64,000 nucleotides of DNA. Source: an uncultured Sphingomonas sp. Lineage in GTDB: Bacteria; Pseudomonadota; Alphaproteobacteria; Sphingomonadales; Sphingomonadaceae. This document shows positions 55,059 through 63,361 of the stretch, piece after piece. Numbering within the stretch: the stretch's first letter is position 1; every line of letters begins with the position of its first letter. The position numbers and the translations under genes were made by a program. A model generated the notes under the pieces. That model was given only the letters and a program-made list of their open reading frames with translations. It was not told where the DNA came from and did not search any database. Location: contig CAJYIX010000025.1 in NCBI GenBank assembly GCA_913775315.1, positions 39,134 to 103,133 of the forward strand. The letters run 5' to 3'.

Positions 55059-55925
55059 TCAGCGCGCCGGGCGGGCGGCGGCTAAGGCAGCCTTGGCGGC
55101 CTGATCCCTGGCCACGCCAACGATCATGAGTTCGAGTGGCACCGCACCCGTCTGACGGATCGCGCGCGCGCGTCCCACCTCGACAGGGATCGCATCACCC
55201 GCCCGGATCGCTGCACGCTCGCCCGCGACCTCGACCTCACCCGCACCGCCGATGACGTAGAGCATCTCGCTCATGCCGGGGGTCGCAGCCGACGGCACGG
55301 TGCCGCCCGGTGCGAGCAGCAGGTGATCGACATAGCTCCACGTCGTCGCGAAGATTTCCGGCCCGAGCGTACGGCGCCACGACGCCCCGGTGCTGCCCGG
55401 CAGCGGCTTCAGCAGCGCGCGGTCGAACCGCATCGAGATGAATTGCGGCACCCGGTCGAGCGCCGCCCCCTCACGCGTGTCGCCAAGATCGAAATTGTCA
55501 TAGGCCTTGGTCATGCCGACATTGATGTTCAGCCATTGCAAGGGCTTGTCGGTCGGATTGTAGATCGCGTGCGAATGACCCATCCGATCCGGCACCGCCG
55601 CCGGTCCCTTAATCGTCGAGGTACGCCCGTCGACCGTGAATTGCGCCTCGCCATCGAGGATGACGAACATCTCCTCGCACTGGCTGTGAAAATGCTGACC
55701 GATGCTGCTCTTCGGCGCGATCACGCCGCGGTGGACGAAGATCAGGTTGGTCGACAGCGCATCGGGCCCCAGCAGCCCGGCAAAGCGCATCGTCCCCGCC
55801 CCGCCATGCACGGCGCTGAGGTCCCGCAGCTTGTCCGGATCATGGTGCCCGATTCGCGCGCCGAGCGTCTGCGCCGACGCGGGCAGCGCGAGCATCATCA
55901 TCGTCGCCAATGCCGTTCGCATCAT
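55059..55925 (-). CDS. Exported bicupin protein 1
   Basis: 288 residues with a signal peptide (RTALATMMMLALPASAQ) and two cupin barrels. The first has the metal motif HFHSQCEEMFVILDGEAQFTVDG and a second-motif His in GHSHAIYNP. The second (MSEMLYVIGGAGEVEVAGERAAIRAGDAIPV) lacks the His pair and is probably structural. The enzyme may be a dioxygenase, isomerase or decarboxylase. Divergent from the second MFS gene, sharing a 106-bp control region with operator 3. The start could be 55925 or 55922. Confidence 0.85.
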   Translation of the reverse strand: MMRTALATMMMLALPASAQTLGARIGHHDPDKLRDLSAVHGGAGTMRFAGLLGPDALSTNLIFVHRGVIAPKSSIGQHFHSQCEEMFVILDGEAQFTVDGRTSTIKGPAAVPDRMGHSHAIYNPTDKPLQWLNINVGMTKAYDNFDLGDTREGAALDRVPQFISMRFDRALLKPLPGSTGASWRRTLGPEIFATTWSYVDHLLLAPGGTVPSAATPGMSEMLYVIGGAGEVEVAGERAAIRAGDAIPVEVGRARAIRQTGAVPLELMIVGVARDQAAKAALAAARPAR

Positions 55926-55991
55926 CGCCCTCGCCTCCCCTCGATCGGCCCTTCCGGCCTTTACGCAAAGATATAACCGCTCTACACAAGA

Positions 55992-56003
55992 ATCATATAG
56001 GAT
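55992..56003. promoter_or_regulatory. GntR operator 3 before the second MFS gene
   Basis: ATCATATAGGAT matches the perfect palindrome at 40303 in 11 of 12 bases. It lies 28 bp before the MFS start and 66 bp before the divergent cupin start, so it could control both directions. Confidence 0.55.
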
Positions 56004-56031
56004 ATTTCGCGATCAGCGAAGGGAGAGGGTG

Positions 56032-57351
56032 ATGGCGGCAGAGCAGCGGACGCGCGTGCGGGTGGGGCTCGTCTTCCTGCTGTTCGTCATCAGCGCAATC
56101 GCGTTCCTCGACCGGACGAACATCTCGGTCGCAGGCGTCCAGATGCGACAGGAATACGGCATCGACCAGATTCAGCTCGGCTGGGTCTTCAGCGCGTTCC
56201 TGATCGGCTATGCCGCGTTTCAGGTGCCGGCGGGCTGGCTCGCCGCGCGCTACGGCCCGCGCCTGCTGCTGACCTGGGCGCTGGTCTGGTGGGGGCTGTT
56301 CAGCATCGCCACCGCCCTGGTCCCGCCGGACGGCGCGCATGCGATCCTGATGCTTGCGATCGTCCGCTTCGCGCTGGGGATCGGTGAGGCGGCGGTCTAT
56401 CCGTCCGCCAACCAGTTCGTCTCGCGATGGGTCCCCGCGAGCGAGCGCGGCAAGGCCAACGGGCTGATCTTCGCGGGCGTCGGCGCGGGGTCGGGCCTCA
56501 CCCCGCCGCTCATCACCGCAATCATCGTCATGGGCGGCTGGCGCGCGTCCTTCTACGTCTGCGCGGCGATCGGCATCGTCGTCGCGATCATCTGGTATGC
56601 AGTCGCTCGCGACCGGCCGCAGGACCATGCGCGCGTCTCGCCTGCAGAGCTCGCCCATATCGAAGGGGGCCTGCCCCCCGCCCCGCCCGCCGAGCAGGTC
56701 TCGATCCCGTGGCGCGCGATCCTGTCCAGCCGCAACGTCTGGGGCTTGTTCCTCAGCTATTTCGCGTTCGGCTATGTCATCTGGATCTTCTTTTCCTGGT
56801 TCTTCATCTATCTGGCGGAGGCGCGCGGCCTCGATCTGAAGGCAAGCGCGCTCTACGGCATGGCCCCGTTCCTCGCGATGACGGTCGGGTGCCTCGGCGG
56901 CGGCGTGCTCAACGACGCGATCTCGAAGCGGCGCGGGCTCTATGCCGGGCGATCGGGCCTCGCGATGGTCGCGTTCGTGCTGACGGGCATCTTCCTGTTG
57001 ATCGGCAGCCGGGTGGACAGTGCGCCGCTGGCGGTCGCGGTCCTCGCGCTCGGCGGCGGCGCGATCTATGTCTCGCAGAGCAGCTTCTGGTCGGTGACCG
57101 CGGACATTGCCGGGCGGCATACGGGCGTCGTCTCGGGCCTGATGAACGTCGGGTGCCAAGTCGGCGGAGCGATCACCTCTTCGCTGACGCCGTGGATCGC
57201 CGCACAATATGGCTGGGTCGCCGCGTTCGGGACGGGGGCGGTGATCGTGCTCGCCGGAACGCTTGCCTGGGCGATGGTCGATCCGAACCGGCTGATCGAG
57301 CCCGCGCCGAACGACGATTTCGGCACCGAACCCGCGCCGGTCGCGGTCTGA
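56032..57351 (+). CDS. MFS transporter, anion:cation symporter type (second copy)
   Basis: 439 residues with 12 predicted membrane segments. FLDRTNISVAGVQMRQEYGIDQIQLGWVFSAFLIGYAAFQVPAGWLAARYGPRLLL shows the ACS family pattern of the first carrier, but the sequences are clearly different paralogues. GGGAGAGG precedes the ATG at 56032. Operator 3 stands in front. It is co-transcribed with the second bicupin. Confidence 0.92.
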   Translation: MAAEQRTRVRVGLVFLLFVISAIAFLDRTNISVAGVQMRQEYGIDQIQLGWVFSAFLIGYAAFQVPAGWLAARYGPRLLLTWALVWWGLFSIATALVPPDGAHAILMLAIVRFALGIGEAAVYPSANQFVSRWVPASERGKANGLIFAGVGAGSGLTPPLITAIIVMGGWRASFYVCAAIGIVVAIIWYAVARDRPQDHARVSPAELAHIEGGLPPAPPAEQVSIPWRAILSSRNVWGLFLSYFAFGYVIWIFFSWFFIYLAEARGLDLKASALYGMAPFLAMTVGCLGGGVLNDAISKRRGLYAGRSGLAMVAFVLTGIFLLIGSRVDSAPLAVAVLALGGGAIYVSQSSFWSVTADIAGRHTGVVSGLMNVGCQVGGAITSSLTPWIAAQYGWVAAFGTGAVIVLAGTLAWAMVDPNRLIEPAPNDDFGTEPAPVAV

Positions 57352-57365
57352 ACAGGGGAATGACC

Positions 57366-58298
57366 ATGAAGTTCGCAGCCGCCGCCGCCCTGACGGCGAT
57401 CGCCGTCGCCGCTCCCGCGCAGCAGCGCCCCGCCCCGCCCCCGCCGCTCGCCGCCTGGACGCCGAAGAAGACGCCCGCGACCCCGTGGCGCGCGCCCAAC
57501 CGCCCGTGGTGGCAGCTGGCCGACGTCAAGGCGCTCCACCGCGGCAAGGCGAACTGGACGCAAGCGGTGATCCGCAACAAGGACCTGGTCGCCGACTGGC
57601 ACCAGCTCGCCCCCGGCGGGCGAACGACGACGCTGGCCTATTCCGACAACCGCACCGCGATCATCGTGTGGGAGGGCGAGCTTCGCGTGACGATGGCGGG
57701 GCAGGAACCCTTTGTCGCGCGCAAGGGGTTCGAGGTGAATGTGCCCTTCCGCGTCCCCTTCACGCTCGAAAGCGTCGGCAATGCGCCGGCGCTCTACTTC
57801 CAGCTCAACGCCGCCAGCGACATGCCGCTCTATCCCGCCGACGGCCTCGCCCCGGCAAAAGTCGCGGGCTGGGCGTATGAGAAGCGGATCGTTACCGGCG
57901 GCCCCGGCGGGTTCGACGACCGCCACCGCCCCTTCCTCGACTATTATGGCGAGATCGTCGGCAAGGGCGCGCGGCCGGGCGCGTTCATCGCCGACCAGCA
58001 CATGTTCGTGAACAACATCCGCGGCCGTGCGACACCGACGCCGCCCGCCTCGAACCTCGGTCATTTCCATGTCGGCTATGACGAGTTCTGGTTCGTGATG
58101 GAGGGCAACGTAACGCTTCAGGTTGAGGGGCAGCCGGTCTTCACAGCCGCTGCCGGCGACGTCATCTCCGCGCCGCAGGGCCATTGGCATCGTGCCAGCT
58201 TCGGCGGGGCGGAGGGGCAATGGGGTACGCGCGTCGCGATCAATCCCTATCCGGCGGGCGGGCACGCCTACACCGAGGAATCGCAAGGGAAGCAATAA
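57366..58298 (+). CDS. Exported bicupin protein 2
   Basis: 310 residues with a signal peptide (MKFAAAAALTAIAVAAPAQQ). The N-terminal barrel (VADWHQLAPGGRTTTLAYSDNRTAIIVWEGELRVTMAGQ) lacks most metal residues. The C-terminal barrel is complete: LGHFHVGYDEFWFVMEGNVTLQVEGQP and the His of PQGHWHRASF. It is thus the mirror image of bicupin 1, where the first barrel carries the metal. The ATG at 57366 follows GGGGA by a suitable distance; an ATG at 57360 is also in frame. Confidence 0.84.
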   Translation: MKFAAAAALTAIAVAAPAQQRPAPPPPLAAWTPKKTPATPWRAPNRPWWQLADVKALHRGKANWTQAVIRNKDLVADWHQLAPGGRTTTLAYSDNRTAIIVWEGELRVTMAGQEPFVARKGFEVNVPFRVPFTLESVGNAPALYFQLNAASDMPLYPADGLAPAKVAGWAYEKRIVTGGPGGFDDRHRPFLDYYGEIVGKGARPGAFIADQHMFVNNIRGRATPTPPASNLGHFHVGYDEFWFVMEGNVTLQVEGQPVFTAAAGDVISAPQGHWHRASFGGAEGQWGTRVAINPYPAGGHAYTEESQGKQ

Positions 58299-58307
58299 GG
58301 GGGAGCG

Positions 58308-58398
58308 GTGGGAGCCGGAACGACCCGCAACGAGGTCGTTACGGCTGCTTCCTTCCGGACCTGACCGAGTTGGCGACAGTTACGTCCGCCCGACTCCC
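58308..58398 (-). ncRNA. ffs: 4.5S signal recognition particle RNA (small bacterial type)
   Basis: On the minus strand the hallmark GGTCAGGTCCGGAAGGAAGC tetraloop and Ffh-binding region is intact. The 5' GGGAG (from 58398) pairs with the 3' CTCCC (to 58310), and internal helices such as GTAACGACC with GGTCGTT can be drawn. It binds Ffh for co-translational targeting. The ends are estimated from the terminal pairing and could shift by a few bases. It is convergent with the cupin gene, 9 bp after its stop. Confidence 0.93.
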
Positions 58399-58437
58399 GC
58401 GCCGCATATGGCCGCGCGGGACCGGGTTGGCAAGCGG

Positions 58438-59523
58438 TCAGGCAACTTCGGCGAGCGTCGCGGGTTCGTGCAGCGGGCACCCGTTTGCCCGCCGCCGCGT
58501 ATCGGCGGAGAAGCGATAGGTCTCGTTGCGCGCCCGGTTGATATTGCCGAGCGGGCGATGCGCCGCCAGCCCATGCCACGGACGGAAGGACAGCGCCTCG
58601 TCCAGAGCCTCGTGCGCCTCGCCCCAGCCAGGCTGCGGATCGATCTCCAGCCGGGCAACGGTGCGATAGGGGCTGGCTTCCTCGTCCCAGGCGACGGTCG
58701 CATCCTCGATCGGCATCGCCTCAGCGTCGGTGCAAAGCTGGACGCGCAGTTCCCAGACGCCGCCATGGCGCGCCAGCGCCGCGCCGGTATCCTCACGGAT
58801 TGCATCGCGGCGGCCCTTGACGTCGATCCGCTCGCCGACCAGCGCGAGCAGGTCGGGCGACACCGGGCGAAGCTGGAACTTGGCGACATGATCGCCGAAG
58901 CGGTACGGCGTCTGGCTGAAATAGGTAGCACCGAGCGGATGCACCTGTGGCGCGCCGCCAAGCGTCTTGAGCAGCCCGCTCTCCGTGCCGAGCTTCTCCA
59001 GCCCTGCCTCGATCCCCTGAAGCGCGGCGGAGAACAACTTCTTGGCCCCCTCCGCCTTGTCGGTGGTCTTCGCCAAGAGCTTGAGGTTGCCGAGAAACGC
59101 CTTGGCGTCCTTGGCGGCAAAGGCGGGGGCGTTGGCCATGACGAAATCCTGCGTCACCTCCCCTTCGCTGCCGGGCAGCCGCTCGCCATCGACGCCCAGC
59201 ACCTTGAGCGCCATTCCGCGCGGAACCGAGATCGCGTCGTCGAGGATGTCGCCTGGATTGGTCGAGATGCGGAAGACGGCTTCATACTCGCCGGGTTTGG
59301 CGAACAGCCCCTGCGCAAGTTCGGCCGGCAAGCCTTCGGTGACGACGAACCGACCGCGCGCGATCGCGTGGCCCTTCGCATGAACCGACCGTACGCCGCG
59401 GCCATAGTCGGCCAGCGTGGTGTCGAGGATGTGGCCGAACTGCTCCTTCAGCCCCTCGACCGTCTCGCGCTCGTCCTCGCCAATCGTCTCGAGGGCGGGG
59501 GAATAGGCGACATAACCGGGCAT
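58438..59523 (-). CDS. Catalase-family protein (small, SrpA-like)
   Basis: 361 residues, shorter than monofunctional catalases (~480 or more). The haem-side pattern survives: SVHAKGHAIARGRFVV includes the distal His (VHAKG), the Asn region appears as FRISTNPGDILDD, and a C-terminal NRARNETYRFS may hold the proximal Tyr. Members of this short branch may act as peroxidases or haem-lipid enzymes rather than true catalases. No signal peptide. GGAGG precedes the ATG region at 59523. Confidence 0.85.
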   Translation of the reverse strand: MPGYVAYSPALETIGEDERETVEGLKEQFGHILDTTLADYGRGVRSVHAKGHAIARGRFVVTEGLPAELAQGLFAKPGEYEAVFRISTNPGDILDDAISVPRGMALKVLGVDGERLPGSEGEVTQDFVMANAPAFAAKDAKAFLGNLKLLAKTTDKAEGAKKLFSAALQGIEAGLEKLGTESGLLKTLGGAPQVHPLGATYFSQTPYRFGDHVAKFQLRPVSPDLLALVGERIDVKGRRDAIREDTGAALARHGGVWELRVQLCTDAEAMPIEDATVAWDEEASPYRTVARLEIDPQPGWGEAHEALDEALSFRPWHGLAAHRPLGNINRARNETYRFSADTRRRANGCPLHEPATLAEVA

Positions 59524-59587
59524 GGGAGCCTCCAGAGGCAGGAAGGAAGAGCCTTCCTAATCCCTGTCAGGAGCCGCGGTTCCGTGT

Positions 59588-59926
59588 TCAGCCGCGCCCG
59601 CGCATGTCGCGGCGTTCGGGCGGGATACGGACGGTCAGCGCTTCCCACCCGTCCTCGATCCAGATCTGGCAGGCGAGCCGGCTGGTCCGCGTTGCCCCGG
59701 CGGCGAGGTCGAGCATGTCCTCCTCCTCCTCACTGGCGGGTTTCAAAAGGTCGAAATCCTCCGCCGCGACGATGACGTGGCAGGTCGAGCAGGACATCTG
59801 CCCCTCGCACGTCCCTTCGAGCGGCTGGCCGTCATTCTGGGCAAGGTCGAGCAGCCGGTCGCCCGGCGCCCCCGTCACCTCGCGCACGGTCTCGCCATCG
59901 GCGGCGACGAAGCGGATGCGCGTCAT
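59588..59926 (-). CDS. [2Fe-2S] ferredoxin, Isc/adrenodoxin type
   Basis: 112 residues. The cluster cysteines are Cys40, Cys46 and Cys49 in GTCEGQMSCSTCHVIV plus one in RLACQIWI, as in adrenodoxin/Fdx ferredoxins. It supplies electrons, probably for iron-sulfur assembly given the two cysteine desulfurases directly upstream. Its ATG overlaps the stop of the second desulfurase (ATGA). Confidence 0.92.
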   Translation of the reverse strand: MTRIRFVAADGETVREVTGAPGDRLLDLAQNDGQPLEGTCEGQMSCSTCHVIVAAEDFDLLKPASEEEEDMLDLAAGATRTSRLACQIWIEDGWEALTVRIPPERRDMRGRG

Positions 59927-61005
59927 GCGGCGATCCGCTGCGACCGGGCGGCGGCGTCGATGCGGGTGAGGGCGTCGGTCAGGTCTTCCTCCGTGGTGTC
60001 GCGGCCAAGGCCGATGCGGATGCTCGACCGCGCCTCGGCCTCGGCCAAGCCGATCGCGCGCAGGACGTGGCTGGACCGCCCCGACCCACTGGCACAGGCG
60101 GAGCCCGCGGAAAAGGCAATGTCGCGGCATTCGGACATGAGGCGCGCCACGTCCAGCCCGTCCCGGCGCACATTGAGATTGCCGCGCCAACGCTCGATCG
60201 CCGATCCGTTGAGCGTCCAGCCGTCGCCCAGCACCGCCAGCGCCCGGTCGAACAAACGCCCGACGTGCGCCGCATCCGCGTCGATGCGCGCTCTCGCCAG
60301 CCGCGCCGCCGCGCCGAAGCCGGCGCAGAGCGCGGGGCTGAGCGTGCCCGACCGCCCCGGCGCTTCCTGCCCGCCGCCGTGCATCAGCGGCGCGAGATCG
60401 ATCCCGTCCCGCACCCACAGCGCGCCGATCCCCTTCGGTCCGTAGATCTTGTGCGCCGACACCGCGATCAGGTCGCATCCGTGCGGGATGGCGATCCGGC
60501 CATAGCCCTGCACCGCATCGCACAGCATGAGCGCGCCCGCCGCACGGGCAAGCGCCGCGAGTTCGGCGATCGGCTGGACCACCCCGATCTCGTTGTTGAC
60601 CAGCATCGCCGCCAGCAGCCCGGTGCCCGGCACGAGCGCCGCGCGCGCGGCGTGCAGGTCGACGACGCCGTCCCGACCGACCGGCAGCACCGTGACCGGC
60701 CGCCCCGTCGCCGCGGCGGTGTCGAGCACGGCGGCATGTTCGGTCGCGATCGTCACGATCGGGCCGACGGTGCCCTTGATCGCCCAGTTCAGCGCCTCGG
60801 TCGCGCCGCTCGTAAAGGCGACGCGGCCGCCCGGCGGCAGCAGCGCGGCGACGGCATCGCGCGCCACCTCCACTGCCGCCCGCGCGGCGCGGCCGGGGGC
60901 GTGGGGGCTGTGGGGATTGGCATGCTGCGCCTCCAGCCAGGGCAGCATCGCCGCCAGCGCTTGCTGAGCGAGCGGCGTCGTCGCCTGATGGTCGAGATAG
61001 ATCAT
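59923..61005 (-). CDS. Cysteine desulfurase (NifS/IscS family) B
   Basis: 360 residues. A PLP enzyme that takes sulfur from cysteine. The Lys of VSAHKIYGPKGIGALWV binds PLP, and the catalytic Cys is in SAGSACASGSGRSSHVLRAIG. The HATTPLAQQAL N-terminus (YLDHQATTPL) is typical. It is overlapped on both sides (desulfurase A upstream, ferredoxin downstream). The short active-site loop sequence resembles NifS/IscS group I. Confidence 0.93.
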   Translation of the reverse strand: MIYLDHQATTPLAQQALAAMLPWLEAQHANPHSPHAPGRAARAAVEVARDAVAALLPPGGRVAFTSGATEALNWAIKGTVGPIVTIATEHAAVLDTAAATGRPVTVLPVGRDGVVDLHAARAALVPGTGLLAAMLVNNEIGVVQPIAELAALARAAGALMLCDAVQGYGRIAIPHGCDLIAVSAHKIYGPKGIGALWVRDGIDLAPLMHGGGQEAPGRSGTLSPALCAGFGAAARLARARIDADAAHVGRLFDRALAVLGDGWTLNGSAIERWRGNLNVRRDGLDVARLMSECRDIAFSAGSACASGSGRSSHVLRAIGLAEAEARSSIRIGLGRDTTEEDLTDALTRIDAAARSQRIAA

Positions 61006-62108
61006 ATAAGGAGGTCGCCCTCCGCCACCGCGCCGCCCGCCTCGCGCCGGATCGTCGTCCAGGCATCGACGAAGCGGTCCACGTCCTCCGCCGTCGTCGT
61101 CCGGCCGAAGCTGACGCGGATCACCTCGCCCGCCGCTTCCGGCGCGACGCCCATCTGCGCGAGCACATGGCTCGGCCGCATCGTCCCCGACGAGCAGGCC
61201 GCGCCCGCCGAAACCGAAATGCCCATCAGGTCGAAGCGGATGAGCTGCGTCGCCGCCGCCACGCCCGGCATCCGATAGGCCGCGATCGTCGGCGTCCGCC
61301 GTTCCGCGTCGGCCCCCATCCGCTCCGCCCCCGCCATCAACAGTGCGTGGTCGAGCCGCTCGCGAAGCTCGGCTAGGTCGATCAGGTCCTCAGGCACGTC
61401 TACCGCCGCGACGAAGCCGAGCACGCCCGGCACATTCTCGGTCCCGCCGCGATAGCCGCGCTCCTGCCCACCCGAGGGGCGCAGGGCGGCGAAGTCGCGG
61501 ATCAGCAGCGCGCCGATTCCCGGCGGCCCGCCGCGCTTGTGTCCCGACAGCGCGATGAAATCGGCATGATGCTGGGGCAAATCCTCGTCGTCCCAGCCGA
61601 CCGGCATCTGCGCGGCATCGGCGAGCACCAGCCCGCCCGCGGCGTGCACGATCCGCGCGATCTCGCCCAGCGGCTGAAGAATGCCCGTCTCGTTGTTGCC
61701 CCACTGAACGGCGACCAGCGCCGGCGATGGGCCCTCCGCCAGCGCCGCCTGCAACGCCGCAAGGTCGAGCGTCCCGTCCTCCAGCACCGGCAGTCGCGCC
61801 GCATCGGGCGCAGCACGCAGTACCGCCTCATGCTCGGTCACGCCGACCAGCACCCGCGACACTTCCGCGCGGGTCAGGGCCATGCCCAGCGCCTCGGTCG
61901 CGCCGCCCGTGAAGATGACCTCGCCCGTCCAGCCATAGGCGGCGGCGAGCCGTGTCCGCGCCGCCTCCAGCACCGCGCGCCCTGCCCGCCCCTCGGCATG
62001 CGGGCTCGACGGATTGGCCCAGTCGGTCATCGCCGCTGCGACCGCGGCCATCGCGGGCTCGACCATCGGCGTGGCGGCGGCGTGATCCAGATAGAGGCGA
62101 CTGCCCAA
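61002..62108 (-). CDS. Cysteine desulfurase (NifS/IscS family) A
   Basis: 368 residues and clearly a paralogue of the next gene: YLDHAAATPMVEPAM, PLP Lys in ALSGHKRGGPPGIGALLI, and catalytic Cys in SAGAACSSGTMRPSHVLAQMG. It is the first gene of the desulfurase A-desulfurase B-ferredoxin operon. No IscU, IscR or Suf scaffold is visible here; such genes may lie elsewhere. Two successive desulfurases presumably deliver sulfur to different acceptors or form a heterodimer. Confidence 0.93.
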   Translation of the reverse strand: MGSRLYLDHAAATPMVEPAMAAVAAAMTDWANPSSPHAEGRAGRAVLEAARTRLAAAYGWTGEVIFTGGATEALGMALTRAEVSRVLVGVTEHEAVLRAAPDAARLPVLEDGTLDLAALQAALAEGPSPALVAVQWGNNETGILQPLGEIARIVHAAGGLVLADAAQMPVGWDDEDLPQHHADFIALSGHKRGGPPGIGALLIRDFAALRPSGGQERGYRGGTENVPGVLGFVAAVDVPEDLIDLAELRERLDHALLMAGAERMGADAERRTPTIAAYRMPGVAAATQLIRFDLMGISVSAGAACSSGTMRPSHVLAQMGVAPEAAGEVIRVSFGRTTTAEDVDRFVDAWTTIRREAGGAVAEGDLLI

Positions 62109-62213
62109 GCGCTTCGTCTCCCAGCGGCGTTGCTTGTGAGGCCGCCCGGCTTATATAGCCGTCGCATTGGTGGGCGCCAGCTTTCGCGGCGCCGGCAGTC
62201 GTACAGGAAACCG

Positions 62214-62870
62214 ATGCCCGAAGTGATCTTTCCCGGCCCCGAAGGCCGTCTCGAGGGGCGCTTCGCCCCCGCTCCCCGCCCGCGCGCGCCCGTCGCGATG
62301 ATCCTGCATCCGCACCCGCAGTCGGGCGGCACGATGAACAACCGCATCGTGCAGGAGCTCTACAAGACGTTCCAGCGCCGCGGGTTCGCGACGCTGCGCT
62401 TCAACTTCCGCGGCGTGGGCAAGAGCCAGGGGACGTTCGACAACGGCATCGGCGAGCTGTCGGATGCGGCGAGCGCGCTCGACTGGGTGCAGAGCTTCCA
62501 CCCAGAGGCGCAGACGACGTGGATCGCAGGCGTCAGCTTCGGTGCGTGGATCGGCATGCAGCTCTTGATGCGCCGCCCGGAAATCCGCGGCTTCATCTCG
62601 ATCGCGCCGCCGGCGAACCTCTACGACTTCTCGTTCCTGGCGCCGTGCCCGTCGTCGGGCATCATCATCCAGGGCGCCGAGGATGAGGTCGCGACCCCGC
62701 TCGCCTCGCAGAAGCTGGTCGACAAGCTGCGCACGCAGAAGCACATCACGATCCATCACGACGTGATCCCGCGCGCGAACCACTTCTTCGAGCATGAGAT
62801 GCCCGACCTGATGAAGTCGGTCGACAATTACCTCGACATGCGGCTGGATCCGAACTCGCCCATCAAGTGA
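62214..62870 (+). CDS. Alpha/beta hydrolase (dienelactone-hydrolase-like, short)
   Basis: 218 residues. VAMILHPHPQSGGTMNNRIVQELYKTFQRRGFATLRFNFRGVGKSQG is the characteristic start of this conserved family. The nucleophile is in AGVSFGAWIGMQLL, the acid in GAEDEVATP and the His in RANHFFEHE. No signal peptide. The substrate is unknown. It is divergent from the desulfurase operon and followed by a hairpin. Confidence 0.87.
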   Translation: MPEVIFPGPEGRLEGRFAPAPRPRAPVAMILHPHPQSGGTMNNRIVQELYKTFQRRGFATLRFNFRGVGKSQGTFDNGIGELSDAASALDWVQSFHPEAQTTWIAGVSFGAWIGMQLLMRRPEIRGFISIAPPANLYDFSFLAPCPSSGIIIQGAEDEVATPLASQKLVDKLRTQKHITIHHDVIPRANHFFEHEMPDLMKSVDNYLDMRLDPNSPIK

Positions 62871-62881
62871 GCCGCGCGGAT

Positions 62882-62901
62882 GCGCAGGCGAACGCCTGCG
62901 C
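62882..62901 (+). terminator. Hairpin after the alpha/beta hydrolase
   Basis: GCGCAGGCG and CGCCTGCGC are perfect 9-bp arms around AA, 11 bp after the stop codon. The 2-nt loop would open to 4 nt in RNA. No T tract follows. Confidence 0.55.
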
Positions 62902-62950
62902 CCGCTTTCGGCGGCTCACCGGCCGGCGGCGCAAAGCGCCGACCGATCTG

Positions 62951-62994
62951 GCCTGTCCTGAGCGCCCGCCAAGGCGGGCTGTCGAAGGACGGGC
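62951..62994. repeat. REP-like composite palindrome
   Basis: An outer stem GCCTGTCCT with AGGACGGGC and an inner stem GCCCGCC-AA-GGCGGGC frame the words CCTGAGC and GTCGAAGG. The pattern recalls dispersed intergenic palindromes of sphingomonads (CCTGAGC...GTCGAAGGAC). Only one copy was noticed in this window. Confidence 0.5.
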
Positions 62995-63042
62995 TTGGCC
63001 CGCGTCCGCTCCAGCGCTATATGGTAGCCGGAGGTACACGCC

Positions 63043-63288
63043 ATGCCTTCGCGTCCGTCAAAGCCGTGGTTCGCCCCGAAACGTTACCGATACGGCGCAG
63101 GCTTGCCGGTCGCGTGGCAGGGCTGGACGCTCCTTGCGCTCTTCTTCGCGATCCTGACGTTCGCCAACATATTGCTGGATCATAAAGCCCGGTTGGCGAC
63201 GATCCTGATAAGCGCGCTCCTTCTTGCCGCCATCGCCGCCTTCAAGACCGACGGCGGATGGCGCTGGCGGTGGGGTAGCCGACGATAG
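63043..63288 (+). CDS. Small membrane protein, 81 residues
   Basis: Two hydrophobic helices (TLLALFFAILTFANILL and ATILISALLLAAIAAF) lie between a basic N-terminus (PSRPSKPWFAPKRYRYGAG) and a Trp/Arg-rich C-terminus (GGWRWRWGSRR). A good GGAGG is 8 bp before the ATG. I recognise no family; positively charged ends suggest both face the cytoplasm. It converges on the small membrane gene at 63468. Confidence 0.7.
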   Translation: MPSRPSKPWFAPKRYRYGAGLPVAWQGWTLLALFFAILTFANILLDHKARLATILISALLLAAIAAFKTDGGWRWRWGSRR

Positions 63289-63361
63289 CACGATCGCGCT
63301 GACGACGGCTGTCCTACACGATCATCGGCATGATAGGTCCGATGACAATGATCCCGACCGT

